A stretch of 64,000 nt of DNA, from contig JBGCEZ010000055.1 in NCBI GenBank assembly GCA_045106735.1, positions 1 through 64,000 on the forward strand. The letters run 5' to 3'. The notes below the pieces were generated by a model. The model saw only the letters and a program-made list of their open reading frames with translations. It did no database searches and was not told where the DNA came from. Source of the stretch: JBGCEZ01 sp045106735 (GTDB taxonomy: Bacteria; Planctomycetota; Phycisphaerae; Phycisphaerales; SM1A02). Position numbers and translations under genes: made by a program. Shown piece after piece: positions 9,401 through 17,798 of the stretch (position 1 is its first letter; each line of letters begins with the position of its first letter).

Positions 9401-9473
9401 GGCGAGGTAGCTCAGTTGGTAGAGCACCGCATTGAAAATGCGGGTGTCGCCGGTTCAAGTCCGGCTCTCGCCA
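9401..9473 (+). tRNA. tRNA-Phe (GAA)
   Basis: 73-nt cloverleaf: acceptor ggcgagg/tctcgcc, D arm agctcagttggtagagc, anticodon stem gcatt-GAA-aatgc, T arm gccggttcaagtccggc, discriminator A. CCA is not encoded. Flanked by a consensus promoter and a terminator, so it is a single-gene unit. Confidence 0.97.
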
Positions 9474-9527
9474 TTCGCGGTCCGTTTCGCCCCTCAGGGC
9501 AGCCGGATCCAACCCGACCAATGAAGA

Positions 9528-9566
9528 ACGAGCCCGCCCGGATTGCCCCGGACGGGCTCGTTTTTC
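9528..9566 (+). terminator. Rho-independent terminator of tRNA-Phe
   Basis: Stem acgagcccg (9528-9536) with cgggctcgt (9553-9561), extended inside by pairing of CCGG with CCGG, followed by five T (9561-9565). Convergent gene 9607-10107 on the other strand may also use the hairpin. Confidence 0.85.
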
Positions 9567-9606
9567 GTCTCGGGATGGTGGCGGTGCGGCAGCTGGCGGG
9601 GTTCGG

Positions 9607-10107
9607 TCAGGCGACGTCCGCGTGGGCCATCAGTCGATCCATGCCGTCATCGTTCACCGACCGCGGCGTCATGCCGGGCATCGGGTACCAGCGGCACAGG
9701 CCGCGGCCCAGATCTTCCGGCGTGCACATGACCATGAAGACCGGAACGCCGAGCACATTCGTCGCGAATCGCAGGGCCCGCCGCAGATGCTGCTGGGTCG
9801 TGGCCAGCATGACTTCAACGGGGTCGAAGCGGACCGGCATCACCCGGAACTGCCAGGCTTGACGCCGGGAAACCAAGCTCAGAGCGCGTTCGTCAAAGCG
9901 CTCCTCGTCTGGATTGATCGACCGCGTGAGACGGGCGTACTGGCGGGCCCAGGCTTGTTCGATCGTTTCCGGTTCCACGCCGAACATCTGTTCAGCGAGC
10001 AAGCCGAATGGTTCGCCCGTCTCGAGTTGGCGTTCCAGAATCACGTCCACCTGGCCGTGATCCAGTACCCCACCGTCAACGAGCAATGATCCGAGTCGCA
10101 GTTCCAT
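9607..10107 (-). CDS. GspE/MshEN N-terminal-domain protein
   Basis: 166 residues. The first ~65 (MELRLGSLLVDGGVLDHGQV through WARQYARLT) look like the MshEN/GspE N-terminal domain, which in secretion ATPases binds nucleotides such as c-di-GMP. The rest (RAWQFRVMPVRF..VMLATTQQHLRRALRFA) continues the fold. The ATPase part of a type II secretion or pilus motor is absent, so this is a free-standing regulatory domain. ATG 10107 is preceded by GGAGGG at 6 nt. The upstream extension of the frame is arginine/proline-rich and non-coding in character. Binding of a nucleotide is inference only. Confidence 0.7.
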   Translation of the reverse strand: MELRLGSLLVDGGVLDHGQVDVILERQLETGEPFGLLAEQMFGVEPETIEQAWARQYARLTRSINPDEERFDERALSLVSRRQAWQFRVMPVRFDPVEVMLATTQQHLRRALRFATNVLGVPVFMVMCTPEDLGRGLCRWYPMPGMTPRSVNDDGMDRLMAHADVA

Positions 10108-10397
10108 GAGAGCCCTCCGACCGGGCTCATCGGCCCGCGGGCGGGGCCGGCTCAGGCGGGTGCGCCGAACCCGCGCCAAATCGGGTCCGGGATGTGCGGC
10201 TTGGATCCGGTGCGAGAAGATGGCGGAAGCTGGCGAGGCCGAGGATCCCGTCCGCCGCGTCCGCGTAACTCGCGTTCTTGAGCCGAGCAAGGGTCCGACA
10301 GCGCCGGTTGGACGGCCCACAGCCGGCCGGAGACCGGCCGAATCATGTCTGAACACACGTTTTTGGCTTCTGGGTTCGCGCGGGCCCGGGCGAAGAG
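10108..10397. other. intergenic, no gene recognised
   Basis: Upstream of the GspE-N-domain gene. Frames on both strands are arginine/proline-rich without recognisable families. Confidence 0.4.
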
Positions 10398-10642
10398 TAG
10401 ACTTCGGTTCGAGGAAGCGTGATTCGCTCCGGGGGGCTCGAGTGCGAGACCAAACGGCGTCGTCGTTTGGGTCGTGTTCGGGGGGGAAGGGATCACTTGA
10501 GCAGCCTCCGAAGGAGATGTGCCCGGACTCGGACCCATCAGAGCGCGACGGCTTCGTTTGAAGATGCCGTACCGCGATCGATGCCGCCTGAGACGCCCGA
10601 TCACCCCATCCCCCACCCCCATCCAATTTCGACCCGATTCAG

Positions 10643-10709
10643 TGGGTCACGAGCTCGTCGTCCTTCAGCTTGACGGCGTGTCCACTCTTCAAAGTCACTC
10701 GTGACCCAT
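10643..10709. repeat. inverted repeat, 11-bp perfect arms
   Basis: TGGGTCACGAG (10643-10653) and CTCGTGACCCA (10699-10709), separated by 45 nt and lying 12 nt before the terminator stem. In RNA this makes a long-loop hairpin; as DNA it could be paired binding sites or an element end. Confidence 0.7.
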
Positions 10710-10721
10710 TGCTTCCAAAAG

Positions 10722-10755
10722 CCTCCTTCGGCGGTCGAGGGAGGTTCTTTTTTTT
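10722..10755 (+). terminator. orphan Rho-independent terminator
   Basis: Stem CCTCCTTCG (10722-10730) with CGAGGGAGG (10736-10744), nine pairs with one wobble, then TTC and eight T. As strong as the best terminators in the window, yet no gene precedes it on this strand. Confidence 0.82.
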
Positions 10756-10920
10756 GGCTCGGTGGATGGCGCACGGAGCAGCGAGCCGCGGGTTGTGCAT
10801 CGCCTTCGTCGGCCAATGGACGAGCTCACTCGGTCGTCGATTCTGGGCCGCAGCCCCGCCGCCCTCAGCGTCCGGCCAACCGCATGTCCCCCGCCGGTTG
10901 ACGCCTGGTGCAGCGCGATC

Positions 10921-11169
10921 TCATCGCGCGAGGGTTGCCATCGTCTCGCCGCCGGGCAGGCTGCCCGGAAGGAGGCCGTTGCTGCGGCCGAGGGCGATCG
11001 GGCGGATCGCCCGTTCGGAGATTGAGCTGTCGATCGCCAAGCGGCCGCCGGCCAGGTATCGCTGCGGCTGTTCGCGGTGACCGAGCGCGTCGGCAATCGG
11101 GCGTTCTGACGAGGCTCCGCGACGAGCAAGCTCGAACTCGATACCGCTCGCGAGACGATCTCGAGCGAA
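10921..11169 (-). pseudogene. IS66-family transposase fragment (C-terminal)
   Basis: A minus-strand frame bounded by stops reads ..RYLAGGRLAIDSS, then SERAIRPIALGRSNGLL, PGGETMATLAR and stop. This is the C-terminal signature of IS66 TnpC transposases (usual form: YL.DGRL.IDNN..E.AIRP.ALGR.NWLF.GS..GGE). About 82 codons remain of a roughly 500-codon gene. The second Asn of IDNN is Ser and the sequence stops early. No catalytic core, TnpA/TnpB genes or terminal repeats were found, so this is decayed debris in the otherwise gene-poor 10.1-11.3 kb stretch. Confidence 0.7.
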
Positions 11170-11353
11170 TCAGGGGACGCCCCAATCGGACCCTGAAGCC
11201 GCCCAGGGCATCCTGCGACGTGGTCCACGAACGCATGTCGCGTACGGCCACGCGCTGGCCACGGAACGAATCGAGGCCCACGATTCCGACGGCGCATGAA
11301 ACATCTCCACCCCCCGACGGTTGAACTCTCCGGAACCTCTTGGAGCGTTGACC

Positions 11354-11848
11354 ATGACGAAATTCACCAGATCGGCCACCGCGATCGCGGCGGTTTCCCT
11401 TCTCACCCTCACCGCGTCAGCGGGACTGGTGGGCGGCGGCTCAGGCGGCGCTCGGACCGATGCCGAAGGCATCATCGGCGGCGGCAGTGGCGGCGGCCGA
11501 AGCGCGGTTGACGGACTTGTCGGCGGCGGCAGTGGCGGCGGCCGAAGCGCGGTTGACGGACTTGTCGGCGGCGGCGGTGGCGGCGGCCGAAGCGCGGTCG
11601 ACGGAATCATCGGCGGCGGCGGTGCCGGCGGCAACGGCACCGCGGTTGACGGCATCATCGGCGGCGGGGCTGGAGGCGGACGCATCGCGATTGACCGATC
11701 GGCCGACGGATCGTGCGATTCGACGCACTCCGAAGGCGGTCAGGACCGAAGTGCGCCGCGAGGCCACGACGACGGCATTCCTGCTCCGGAAGTCTCCGGC
11801 GGCGGTGTCGATCAGGCGTCGGGCGGAGGAATCTCCGGCGGCAATTGA
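11354..11848 (+). CDS. secreted glycine-rich repeat protein
   Basis: 164 residues. A signal peptide is visible (MTKFTRSATAIAAVSLLTLTASA). It is followed by six 15-16-residue repeats of the form IIGGGSGGGRSAVDG (residues 25-114), then a less regular Gly/Ser/Asp tail ending in GGGISGGN. Start ATG 11354 has GGAG 9 nt upstream. After the TGA the same frame continues with ISGGGGMGWG, so the protein may once have been longer. Function unknown; it could be a cell-surface or matrix protein. It lies beside the IS66 remnant. Confidence 0.65.
   Translation: MTKFTRSATAIAAVSLLTLTASAGLVGGGSGGARTDAEGIIGGGSGGGRSAVDGLVGGGSGGGRSAVDGLVGGGGGGGRSAVDGIIGGGGAGGNGTAVDGIIGGGAGGGRIAIDRSADGSCDSTHSEGGQDRSAPRGHDDGIPAPEVSGGGVDQASGGGISGGN
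11426..11695 (+). repeat. 45-bp coding tandem repeat, 6 copies
   Basis: Six units of 45-48 bp within the glycine-rich gene; units 2-4 are nearly identical at the DNA level, indicating recent expansion. Confidence 0.9.
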
Positions 11849-12005
11849 ATCAGCGGGGGCGGCATGGGGTGGGGGGCGGCAACGCATCCGCTCGTGGCGG
11901 TGGGCAGTGCAGCGGAGGCGACAGCAGATGGCGTACACAAGCTGATCACACCGCCCGGGCCTTCATATCCCCCATCGCCAGTCCCAACCCCCACTGCTCA
12001 CCCCC

Positions 12006-12047
12006 CACGCCCCACGCCCCACGCCTCACCCCTCACCCCTCACCCGC
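12006..12047. repeat. 7-bp tandem repeat, 6 copies
   Basis: CACGCCC/CACCCCT heptamers in direct succession at the 3' end of the hflX-coupled gene, overlapping its last codons. Confidence 0.85.
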
Positions 12048-13047
12048 GCGAAGGAAAGATCCCATCCAACCAATCCCGATCCGCATCGGACACCGCCGGC
12101 GTTCGGCGGAAGATCAACTCCGCATCCAGCGCATCGCGGGCCGGGTCGAATCGGAACCAGCCCGCCACGCGTGAGTCGTGGTAGTGGTCGCCGGCCCAGA
12201 AACCGTCGTCCGCCCGGCCGTGGGCGACGCGTCGCCCGCGGGGCGGGAACGCGTCCCAGCGTTCTTCGTGCGAGCCGAGCAAGGCGTCCCGCACCACCGG
12301 CCGGTCGCCCGTACCCCCCGCGGCCAGCAGCACCAGGTTGAGCGATCGCGGCATGAACTGTTGGTAGGCCCGGTGCATGAGCCGGCGCACGCGCGGAGCC
12401 TCGTCGGTGAACCCGTCGGGCAAGCCGATGACCAACGTCACGCGCGGCCCGTCGGACGGGGCGATGACCATGACGCCGCCGATCTCCGCGCCATCCTCCG
12501 GATCGCGCACCCGCAGTTCGTCGCCCACCCGGGCCCGCACGAGAAACGCTTCTGCCTCGCGCACCAGATGCTGCATCTGGCGGTCCGCCGACTCGGGCCG
12601 CCAACGAATGCCCACCATGTACGGCCGCTGGATCATCTCCAGCGATCGCAGCCGGGAACTGATCGTGAGCTGCCGCGACCGCTGCCGGACCGGCGTCAAC
12701 CGTTTGACGTGCAGATGGAAGACTCGCCCCGCGTGCCGCACCTCAAAGTCGCACGTCCGCCCGGCCGGGGTCTCGACTTCGCAGCGGAGCTCGCAGTCCT
12801 TGGAGAGCAAGTGCCGGGCCACCATCGCCTCGGCCAACACGTCGCGGCGCCGCTTGTCTTTCCCGCCGCGGGCGTGGCCCAGGAGCGCGTCGCGCAATCG
12901 GGCCAGCGGATGCTCGCCCCGCCACCGATCGATGGCCGCGAGCAATCCCGGCGCGATCACCTCGTCCGTCGGCCGTGGCACGCCGTCCCGGGGCCGCCGA
13001 TTGATGGGCGGCGGCGTGTCGTCACCAGCGGGAGCCCCGCCGCTCAT
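12040..13047 (-). CDS. unknown protein coupled to hflX, possible PD-(D/E)XK-like fold
   Basis: 335 residues, starting at ATG 13047, which overlaps the hflX stop by ATGA; translation is probably coupled. The middle (VETPAGRTCDFEVRHAGRVF, then HLHVKRLTP) has the spacing of a PD-(D/E)XK nuclease core: Asp in a beta strand, then hydrophobic-x-K after a hairpin. The usual acidic residue before x-K is His, so activity is doubtful. The C-terminal half (NLVLLAAGG, DALLGSHEERWD) resembles planctomycete proteins of unknown role. Cytosolic, no signal peptide. The nuclease suggestion is inference from pattern only. Confidence 0.75.
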   Translation of the reverse strand: MSGGAPAGDDTPPPINRRPRDGVPRPTDEVIAPGLLAAIDRWRGEHPLARLRDALLGHARGGKDKRRRDVLAEAMVARHLLSKDCELRCEVETPAGRTCDFEVRHAGRVFHLHVKRLTPVRQRSRQLTISSRLRSLEMIQRPYMVGIRWRPESADRQMQHLVREAEAFLVRARVGDELRVRDPEDGAEIGGVMVIAPSDGPRVTLVIGLPDGFTDEAPRVRRLMHRAYQQFMPRSLNLVLLAAGGTGDRPVVRDALLGSHEERWDAFPPRGRRVAHGRADDGFWAGDHYHDSRVAGWFRFDPARDALDAELIFRRTPAVSDADRDWLDGIFPSRG

Positions 13048-14441
13048 CCGTGGAAGCGCTCGTGCGGCGGCGTGCGACGTTCTGGCGGCCCGAGCGGCGC
13101 ACCGTCTCCCCACAGCCGGGCGACCGCGTCGGCGGCTGGCAGTCCGTCCAGTTCGAATCGGCTGCCGGCGGCGAGCAACTGGTGCACCTGGCGCTGCCCG
13201 AGCTGCGTCCGGAACACCACCGAATGATCGGTCCAATCGCGCGTCTCGATCGGCGTCCGTTGTTCCAGGAACGATTGCGCCCGCGTGTCCGACAGCGGCA
13301 CGGTCACGTCCACCGTCCGCACCGGACCGAGGAAGCTGTCGCGCACGCGGTCCGTCAGCTCCTCAAGGCCTTCGCCGGTGACCGCACTGACCAGCGCCGC
13401 CTCCGGATGCCGGTTGAGCCAGGCCAGCGCGTGCGCCGGCGACTCCAGACAATCAACCTTGTTCACCACGATGCAGCGCGGCTGCTCCGTCGCGCCAATC
13501 GAGTCCAGCGTCTCCAACACCGTATTGAGCTGCATTTCCGCTGCTTCGTCCGATGCGTCGACCAGGATCAACAGCAACTGCGCGTCGATCGTCTCTTCCA
13601 GCGTCGAACGGAACGAGGCCACGAGGTGGTGCGGCAGATCGCGCACAAAGCCCACGGTGTCCGAAAGCATGCAGGCGTTCCCGCCGCCGAGATCCCAACG
13701 CTCAACGCGGGTACTCAGGGTGGCGAACAGCTTGTCGTGGGCGAACGCCCCGCCGGCGGTCAGCCGATTGAACAGCGTCGACTTACCGGCATTGGTGTAG
13801 CCCACGAGGCCGACGGTGAAGTGGTCGACATTCCGCGACTCGACCTCCCGCACCTTGCGGGCCTGGATCCCGGCCAACTCGCTCTTGAGTTGACGCAGGC
13901 GGTTCTTGACCAGCCGCCGGTCGATCTCGAGCTGCTGCTCGCCGGGGCCGCGCGTGCCGATGCCGACGGGGGCGCCGCCGGTGACCTGGCCGAGGTGGTC
14001 CCACATCGCCCGCAGCCGCGGGTACGTGTACTCAAGCTGGGCGATCTCGACCTGCAGCTTGGCCGCGTGCGTCGTCGCCCGGTTGGCAAAGATGTCCAAG
14101 ATCAGTTCACTGCGGTCGATGATCTTGACCTCGACCTCGCGCTCCAGATTGCGGATCTGGGCGGGGGTCAGGTCGTTGTCAAAGATGACCAACGTGGCCT
14201 TGAGCATGGCCACGAGCTGCTTGAGCTCGTCGACCTTGCCCTTGCCAATGAACGTCGCCCCCTTGGGCTTGCGCCGTTTCTGCCGCAACTCGCCCACGAC
14301 ACGGGCCCCGGCCGTCTCGGCCAGCGCCTTGATTTCGTGGAACGCATCACGCTCGTCGACGTACCGCCCGGGCAGGTCGACGTGAACGAGCACGCTGGGT
14401 TCGGAGACGACCTTCACCGTCTCGCGCATCCCTTGCGACAT
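13044..14441 (-). CDS. hflX: GTPase HflX
   Basis: Ribosome-associated GTPase that splits stalled or heat-damaged 70S ribosomes. 465 residues. The N-terminal domain carries FIGKGKVDEL and DNDLTPAQIRNLE; the glycine-rich linker is GIGTRGPGEQQLEIDRR. The G domain has GYTNAGKST (G1), DTVGFVRDLPH (G3) and NKVD (G4), with SAVTGEG as G5. ATG 14441 is preceded by GGAGG at 5-6 nt spacing. Followed by a coupled unknown gene (ATGA overlap) and divergent from the S41 protease gene. Confidence 0.96.
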   Translation of the reverse strand: MSQGMRETVKVVSEPSVLVHVDLPGRYVDERDAFHEIKALAETAGARVVGELRQKRRKPKGATFIGKGKVDELKQLVAMLKATLVIFDNDLTPAQIRNLEREVEVKIIDRSELILDIFANRATTHAAKLQVEIAQLEYTYPRLRAMWDHLGQVTGGAPVGIGTRGPGEQQLEIDRRLVKNRLRQLKSELAGIQARKVREVESRNVDHFTVGLVGYTNAGKSTLFNRLTAGGAFAHDKLFATLSTRVERWDLGGGNACMLSDTVGFVRDLPHHLVASFRSTLEETIDAQLLLILVDASDEAAEMQLNTVLETLDSIGATEQPRCIVVNKVDCLESPAHALAWLNRHPEAALVSAVTGEGLEELTDRVRDSFLGPVRTVDVTVPLSDTRAQSFLEQRTPIETRDWTDHSVVFRTQLGQRQVHQLLAAGSRFELDGLPAADAVARLWGDGAPLGPPERRTPPHERFHG

Positions 14442-14756
14442 ATGGGCCTCCGATGGCCGTCGGCGGATGCGGACATCCCCCCGGCCGGGTGCATGCGGCC
14501 CGGTGGCCGCTGATCGAATCGACAAGGGTACCCCGGGGATGGCGCCCGCGGCCACCCCCCGCCCGCGAGGTTTCGCCGTCGTTTCGCTCTTCCGTCCCTC
14601 CGGCCCCCATCCGCGAGGTTGAACCGTGAGGCGGCCACCGCCGCCAGTCACCGTCGCCAGTCACCGTCGCCGATCGCCGCCCCGGATCCTCGCCAGGCCC
14701 TCGCGGCGGCCGGCAGCATCCCTACAGTGATGCAATCGAAAGACCTGGAGCCCCGC

Positions 14757-16397
14757 ATGCTTCGACGCTTCGTCGCCCCCATCCTGTTCGTCGCCTTCCT
14801 GCTGATCCTGCTGCTTCGGATTCCCGACGCCATGGCCGGCCGTTCGGACGCCCACGAGGCATTCGACCCGCTCATCGAGTCGCGGCGGATCCTGCTCGAC
14901 CGCTTCGTAGACCCGATCGACGAGGAAGACGCCTTCCGCGCGGCGATCGACGGCTACATCGCATCGCTCGGCGACCCGTACACCCAGTACGTGCCGCCGT
15001 CGGCCAAGGAAGACTTCAACAAGTCGCTCCTCGGCGAGTACGCCGGCATCGGGGCTGAAGTGAACATGGTGGACGGAGTCTTCACGATCATCTCGCCGAT
15101 GGCCGGATCCCCCGCCCTGGCTGGCGGCATGCGGGCCGGCGACGCGGTGCTGGCCATCGACGGTACGTCCATCGAGGGGCTCGAAACGCAGGCGGTGATC
15201 GATCGCCTGACCGGCCCGATCAACAGCACCGTGGCCGTGCGGGTGCGGCACGCCGGCGGCGACGAAGCCGATTTGACGATTCAACGGCGCCGCATCGTCA
15301 CCCGGACGGCCCGCGGGCTGGTCCGCGACGGCGAAGGCTGGCGCTGGTGCATCGACCCCGAACTCGGCCTGACCTACGTGCGGCTGACCCAGTTCAACCC
15401 GGCCTCGGCCGAGGAGCTCGCGCGGGCCCTCAAGGCGACCGAGGCCACGCGCCCCACCCAGGGCATCATTCTTGACCTGCGCGACAATCCTGGCGGCGGA
15501 CTGTCCACCGCCATCGCGGTGTCGGATCTCTTTCTCGACGCCGGGCTGATCGTGCGGGTCGCCCCGCGCGTGGGCCAGGCCGCGAGTTACGCCGCGCGGC
15601 CCGGCACCGTGGTCGACGCATCGGTCCCGATCGTGGTACTCGTCAACGGTTCATCGGCCAGCGCGAGCGAAATCGTGGCCGGATCGCTGCAGGCCGCCGG
15701 CCGGGCGCACGTTCTCGGGACCCGCAGCTACGGCAAGGGATCCGTGCAGGAAGTCCGCGAACTGCAGTTCGGCGGCGGCACGCTGAAGTACACGATCGCC
15801 CTGTACGAACTGGCCAACGGACGCACCATCCATCGCACGGATGACGCCGAGGACTGGGGCGTCGACCCCGACCCCGGCATGGTGGTGCCGATGAGCGATG
15901 CCGCGTACCTGCGGATGCTGCAGGCCCGGCGTCCGTTCGAAGTCATCTCGCAGTCCAACGCCGAGCGCGATGCCGCGGCGGCGGAAGACCGAGCGCCCGC
16001 CTGCGTCGCCCCTGACTGGGCCCGCGACACGATCGGCGACGCCCAGCTCGCGGCGGCCATCGACGCCCTGCGCGAGCGCATCGTCGCCGGCAGCTGGTCC
16101 GAGACATCCATCCTCGACCCGGCGACCGTGGCCCGGTCCGAAGAATTGCGGCGGATCGCCGCGGCCCGCAACGAGATCGTCGCCCGCCTGCAAGAACTCG
16201 ACGAGCGCATCGCTGCACTCCGCCCGGACGCCGCCGATGCCGACCCCCGCGTGACCCTGCCCGAGGCTGAAGCCCTGGCCAACGCCACGATCGAACTGCG
16301 CGGCGAGGACGGCGAACTGCTCGGACGCTACCGGACCGACGGCCGCGGGCTGCGGCGGGCACTTGAAGGCGTCGAGCTCAGCCCGGCGACTCCATGA
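14757..16397 (+). CDS. S41-family C-terminal processing peptidase
   Basis: Periplasmic or membrane-anchored serine protease of the CtpA/Prc type, 546 residues. An N-terminal hydrophobic segment (FVAPILFVAFLLILLL) acts as signal or anchor. A PDZ domain follows (EYAGIGAEVNM, SPALAGGMRAGDAVLAIDG). The catalytic Ser is in NGSSASASEIVAG and the Lys in GTRSYGKGSVQE. The tail of ~150 residues is helical and charged. ATG 14757 has GGAG 6 nt upstream and was preferred to ATG 14730. A TACAGT -10-like box at 14723 would give a ~20-nt leader. Stop overlaps tsaD by ATGA. Confidence 0.9.
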   Translation: MLRRFVAPILFVAFLLILLLRIPDAMAGRSDAHEAFDPLIESRRILLDRFVDPIDEEDAFRAAIDGYIASLGDPYTQYVPPSAKEDFNKSLLGEYAGIGAEVNMVDGVFTIISPMAGSPALAGGMRAGDAVLAIDGTSIEGLETQAVIDRLTGPINSTVAVRVRHAGGDEADLTIQRRRIVTRTARGLVRDGEGWRWCIDPELGLTYVRLTQFNPASAEELARALKATEATRPTQGIILDLRDNPGGGLSTAIAVSDLFLDAGLIVRVAPRVGQAASYAARPGTVVDASVPIVVLVNGSSASASEIVAGSLQAAGRAHVLGTRSYGKGSVQEVRELQFGGGTLKYTIALYELANGRTIHRTDDAEDWGVDPDPGMVVPMSDAAYLRMLQARRPFEVISQSNAERDAAAAEDRAPACVAPDWARDTIGDAQLAAAIDALRERIVAGSWSETSILDPATVARSEELRRIAAARNEIVARLQELDERIAALRPDAADADPRVTLPEAEALANATIELRGEDGELLGRYRTDGRGLRRALEGVELSPATP

Positions 16398-16477
16398 CGG
16401 GCGGCAAGACGGGCGGCATGACGGGCGGCAAGACGGGCGGCATGACGGGCGGCAAGACGGGCGGCAAGACGGGCGGC
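16394..16477 (+). repeat. 12-bp tandem repeat at the start of tsaD, 7 copies
   Basis: Alternating units atgacgggcggc and aagacgggcggc, seven in a row. Each ATG unit offers another in-phase start. Confidence 0.93.
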
Positions 16478-17587
16478 AAGACCGACAGCTCATCCGCCCC
16501 CGCCCCGCCGCCGGCCCTCGTCCTTGGCATCGAATCCAGCTGCGACGAAACGGCCGCCGCGATCGTTGCCTCCGGCCGCGTGGTTCGGTCGAACATCATC
16601 GCCACGCAGCACGAGCTGCACGAAACCTTCGGCGGCGTGGTGCCGGAGGTCGCCAGCCGCGCCCACCTCGAACGGATCGCTCCCACGATCCAGGCCGCGG
16701 TGGACGCCGCGGGGATCAAGCTGCAGGACCTGGCCGCGGTGGCGGTTGGCCACCGGCCGGGCCTGATCGGCTCGCTCTTGGTCGGCACGTCCGCGGCCAA
16801 GGCCCTGGCCTGGAGCCTGGGCCGGCCGCTGATCGGGGTCGACCACGTGGCCGCCCACCTCTACGCGGGCAACCTGATCGATGCAGCGGAGGTGGCCGAC
16901 GGCCAGGCATGGCCGCCCGAGGCCGAACTGCCGGCCCTGGGCCTGGTGGTCAGTGGCGGGCACTCGAGCATCTTTGAGGTCCACGCCCCGTTCCGGACCG
17001 AGCTGATCGGCCGCACCATCGACGACGCCATCGGCGAGGCCTACGACAAGGCGGCCACCATCCTCGGCCTGGGATACCCCGGCGGCCCGGCGGTGGACGC
17101 GGCGGCGGCCGACGGCAACGACCACGCCCACCGCTTCCCGGTGGCCACCCTCGGCCGCGATCGCATCGACTTCTCGTTCAGTGGGCTGAAGACCTCGCTG
17201 CGCTACGCCGTCTGCGGGAATCCCGTCGGACGCGGGCGCGCCGCGACGTTCCCCCGCTCACACGAGGACGCCAGTCCGGCCGAGATCGCCGACTTTGCCG
17301 CCAGTTTCCAGCGGGCTGCGGTGACTGCGGTGATTCGCTCTCTCCGCCGGGCCCTGGACACTCGCCCGGCGATCCGTTCGCTCCTGGTCGGCGGCGGCGT
17401 CAGTGCCAACCGCCGGTTGCGGGCCGAGCTCACGCAATTGGCCGACGAACGCGGGCTCGATCTGCGCTTGCCGCCGGCCGACTGGTGCTTGGACAACGGG
17501 GCGATGATCGCCGGACTTGGCGCCCAACGGCTGGCCGAAGGCCACACCGACGAACTGGACCTCGCGGCGGCCGCCCGCAGCGCGTGA
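16394..17587 (+). CDS. tsaD: tRNA N6-adenosine threonylcarbamoyltransferase TsaD
   Basis: Transfers threonylcarbamoyl to A37 of ANN-decoding tRNAs, with TsaB and TsaE. The core begins at about residue 40 (LVLGIESSCDETAAAIV). It has GGVVPEVASRAHLE, the metal-binding DHVAAHLYAG, VSGGHSSIFEV, GEAYDKAATILGL and VGGGVSANRRLR. Ahead of this is an unusual 28-residue leader of MTGGKTGG repeats, encoded by a 12-bp DNA repeat, with three in-phase ATGs. The first ATG overlaps the S41 protease stop (ATGA); the later ones at 16418 and 16442 would also work. 397 residues from the first ATG, against ~340-360 usual. Confidence 0.95.
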   Translation: MTGGKTGGMTGGKTGGMTGGKTGGKTGGKTDSSSAPAPPPALVLGIESSCDETAAAIVASGRVVRSNIIATQHELHETFGGVVPEVASRAHLERIAPTIQAAVDAAGIKLQDLAAVAVGHRPGLIGSLLVGTSAAKALAWSLGRPLIGVDHVAAHLYAGNLIDAAEVADGQAWPPEAELPALGLVVSGGHSSIFEVHAPFRTELIGRTIDDAIGEAYDKAATILGLGYPGGPAVDAAAADGNDHAHRFPVATLGRDRIDFSFSGLKTSLRYAVCGNPVGRGRAATFPRSHEDASPAEIADFAASFQRAAVTAVIRSLRRALDTRPAIRSLLVGGGVSANRRLRAELTQLADERGLDLRLPPADWCLDNGAMIAGLGAQRLAEGHTDELDLAAAARSA

Positions 17588-17798
17588 AGGCCGTATCCTT
17601 TGCCGGTCGTGCTTGCCGGTCTTGTTTGCCGCTCGTGGCCGGCGGTCGTCGACGGCGGCTCGGCCTTCCGGTCGACGCCGGCGCATCCCACGAACGACGC
17701 CGATGATCCGCCGCGCGGCCGCCCGGGCGAACGCAAGAACTGAACCCCCGGCAGCTCGCCCCGCCCGCCCCGCCCACCCCGAGACTCCACCAAGCCGC

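Larger units (their letters stand above)
10398..10755 (+). ncRNA. candidate plus-strand untranslated transcript
   Basis: A strong plus-strand terminator at 10722-10755 has no plus-strand gene upstream back to the tRNA-Phe terminator at 9566. A possible -10 box TAGACT lies at 10398-10403 with only a weak -35. The stretch holds a perfect 11-bp inverted repeat enclosing 45 nt, just ahead of the terminator. It does not show the conserved motifs of RNase P, tmRNA or SRP RNA. Start is a guess; the 3' end is well supported. It could instead be the remains of a lost gene. Confidence 0.25.

Noticed and set aside
10639..10710. Short minus-strand peptide (about 19 codons, TLKSGHAVKLKDDELVTH) from a GTG
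   Set aside because: Reads plausibly but has no ribosome site at proper spacing and lies inside the inverted repeat, which constrains the sequence.
10398..10755. RNase P RNA, tmRNA or 6S RNA
   Set aside because: Conserved P4-type, tag-peptide or tRNA-like motifs are not present.
11460..11945. Alternative Ala-rich frame in the glycine-rich gene
   Set aside because: Product of the same 45-bp repeat read in another frame; lacks a signal peptide, unlike the chosen frame.
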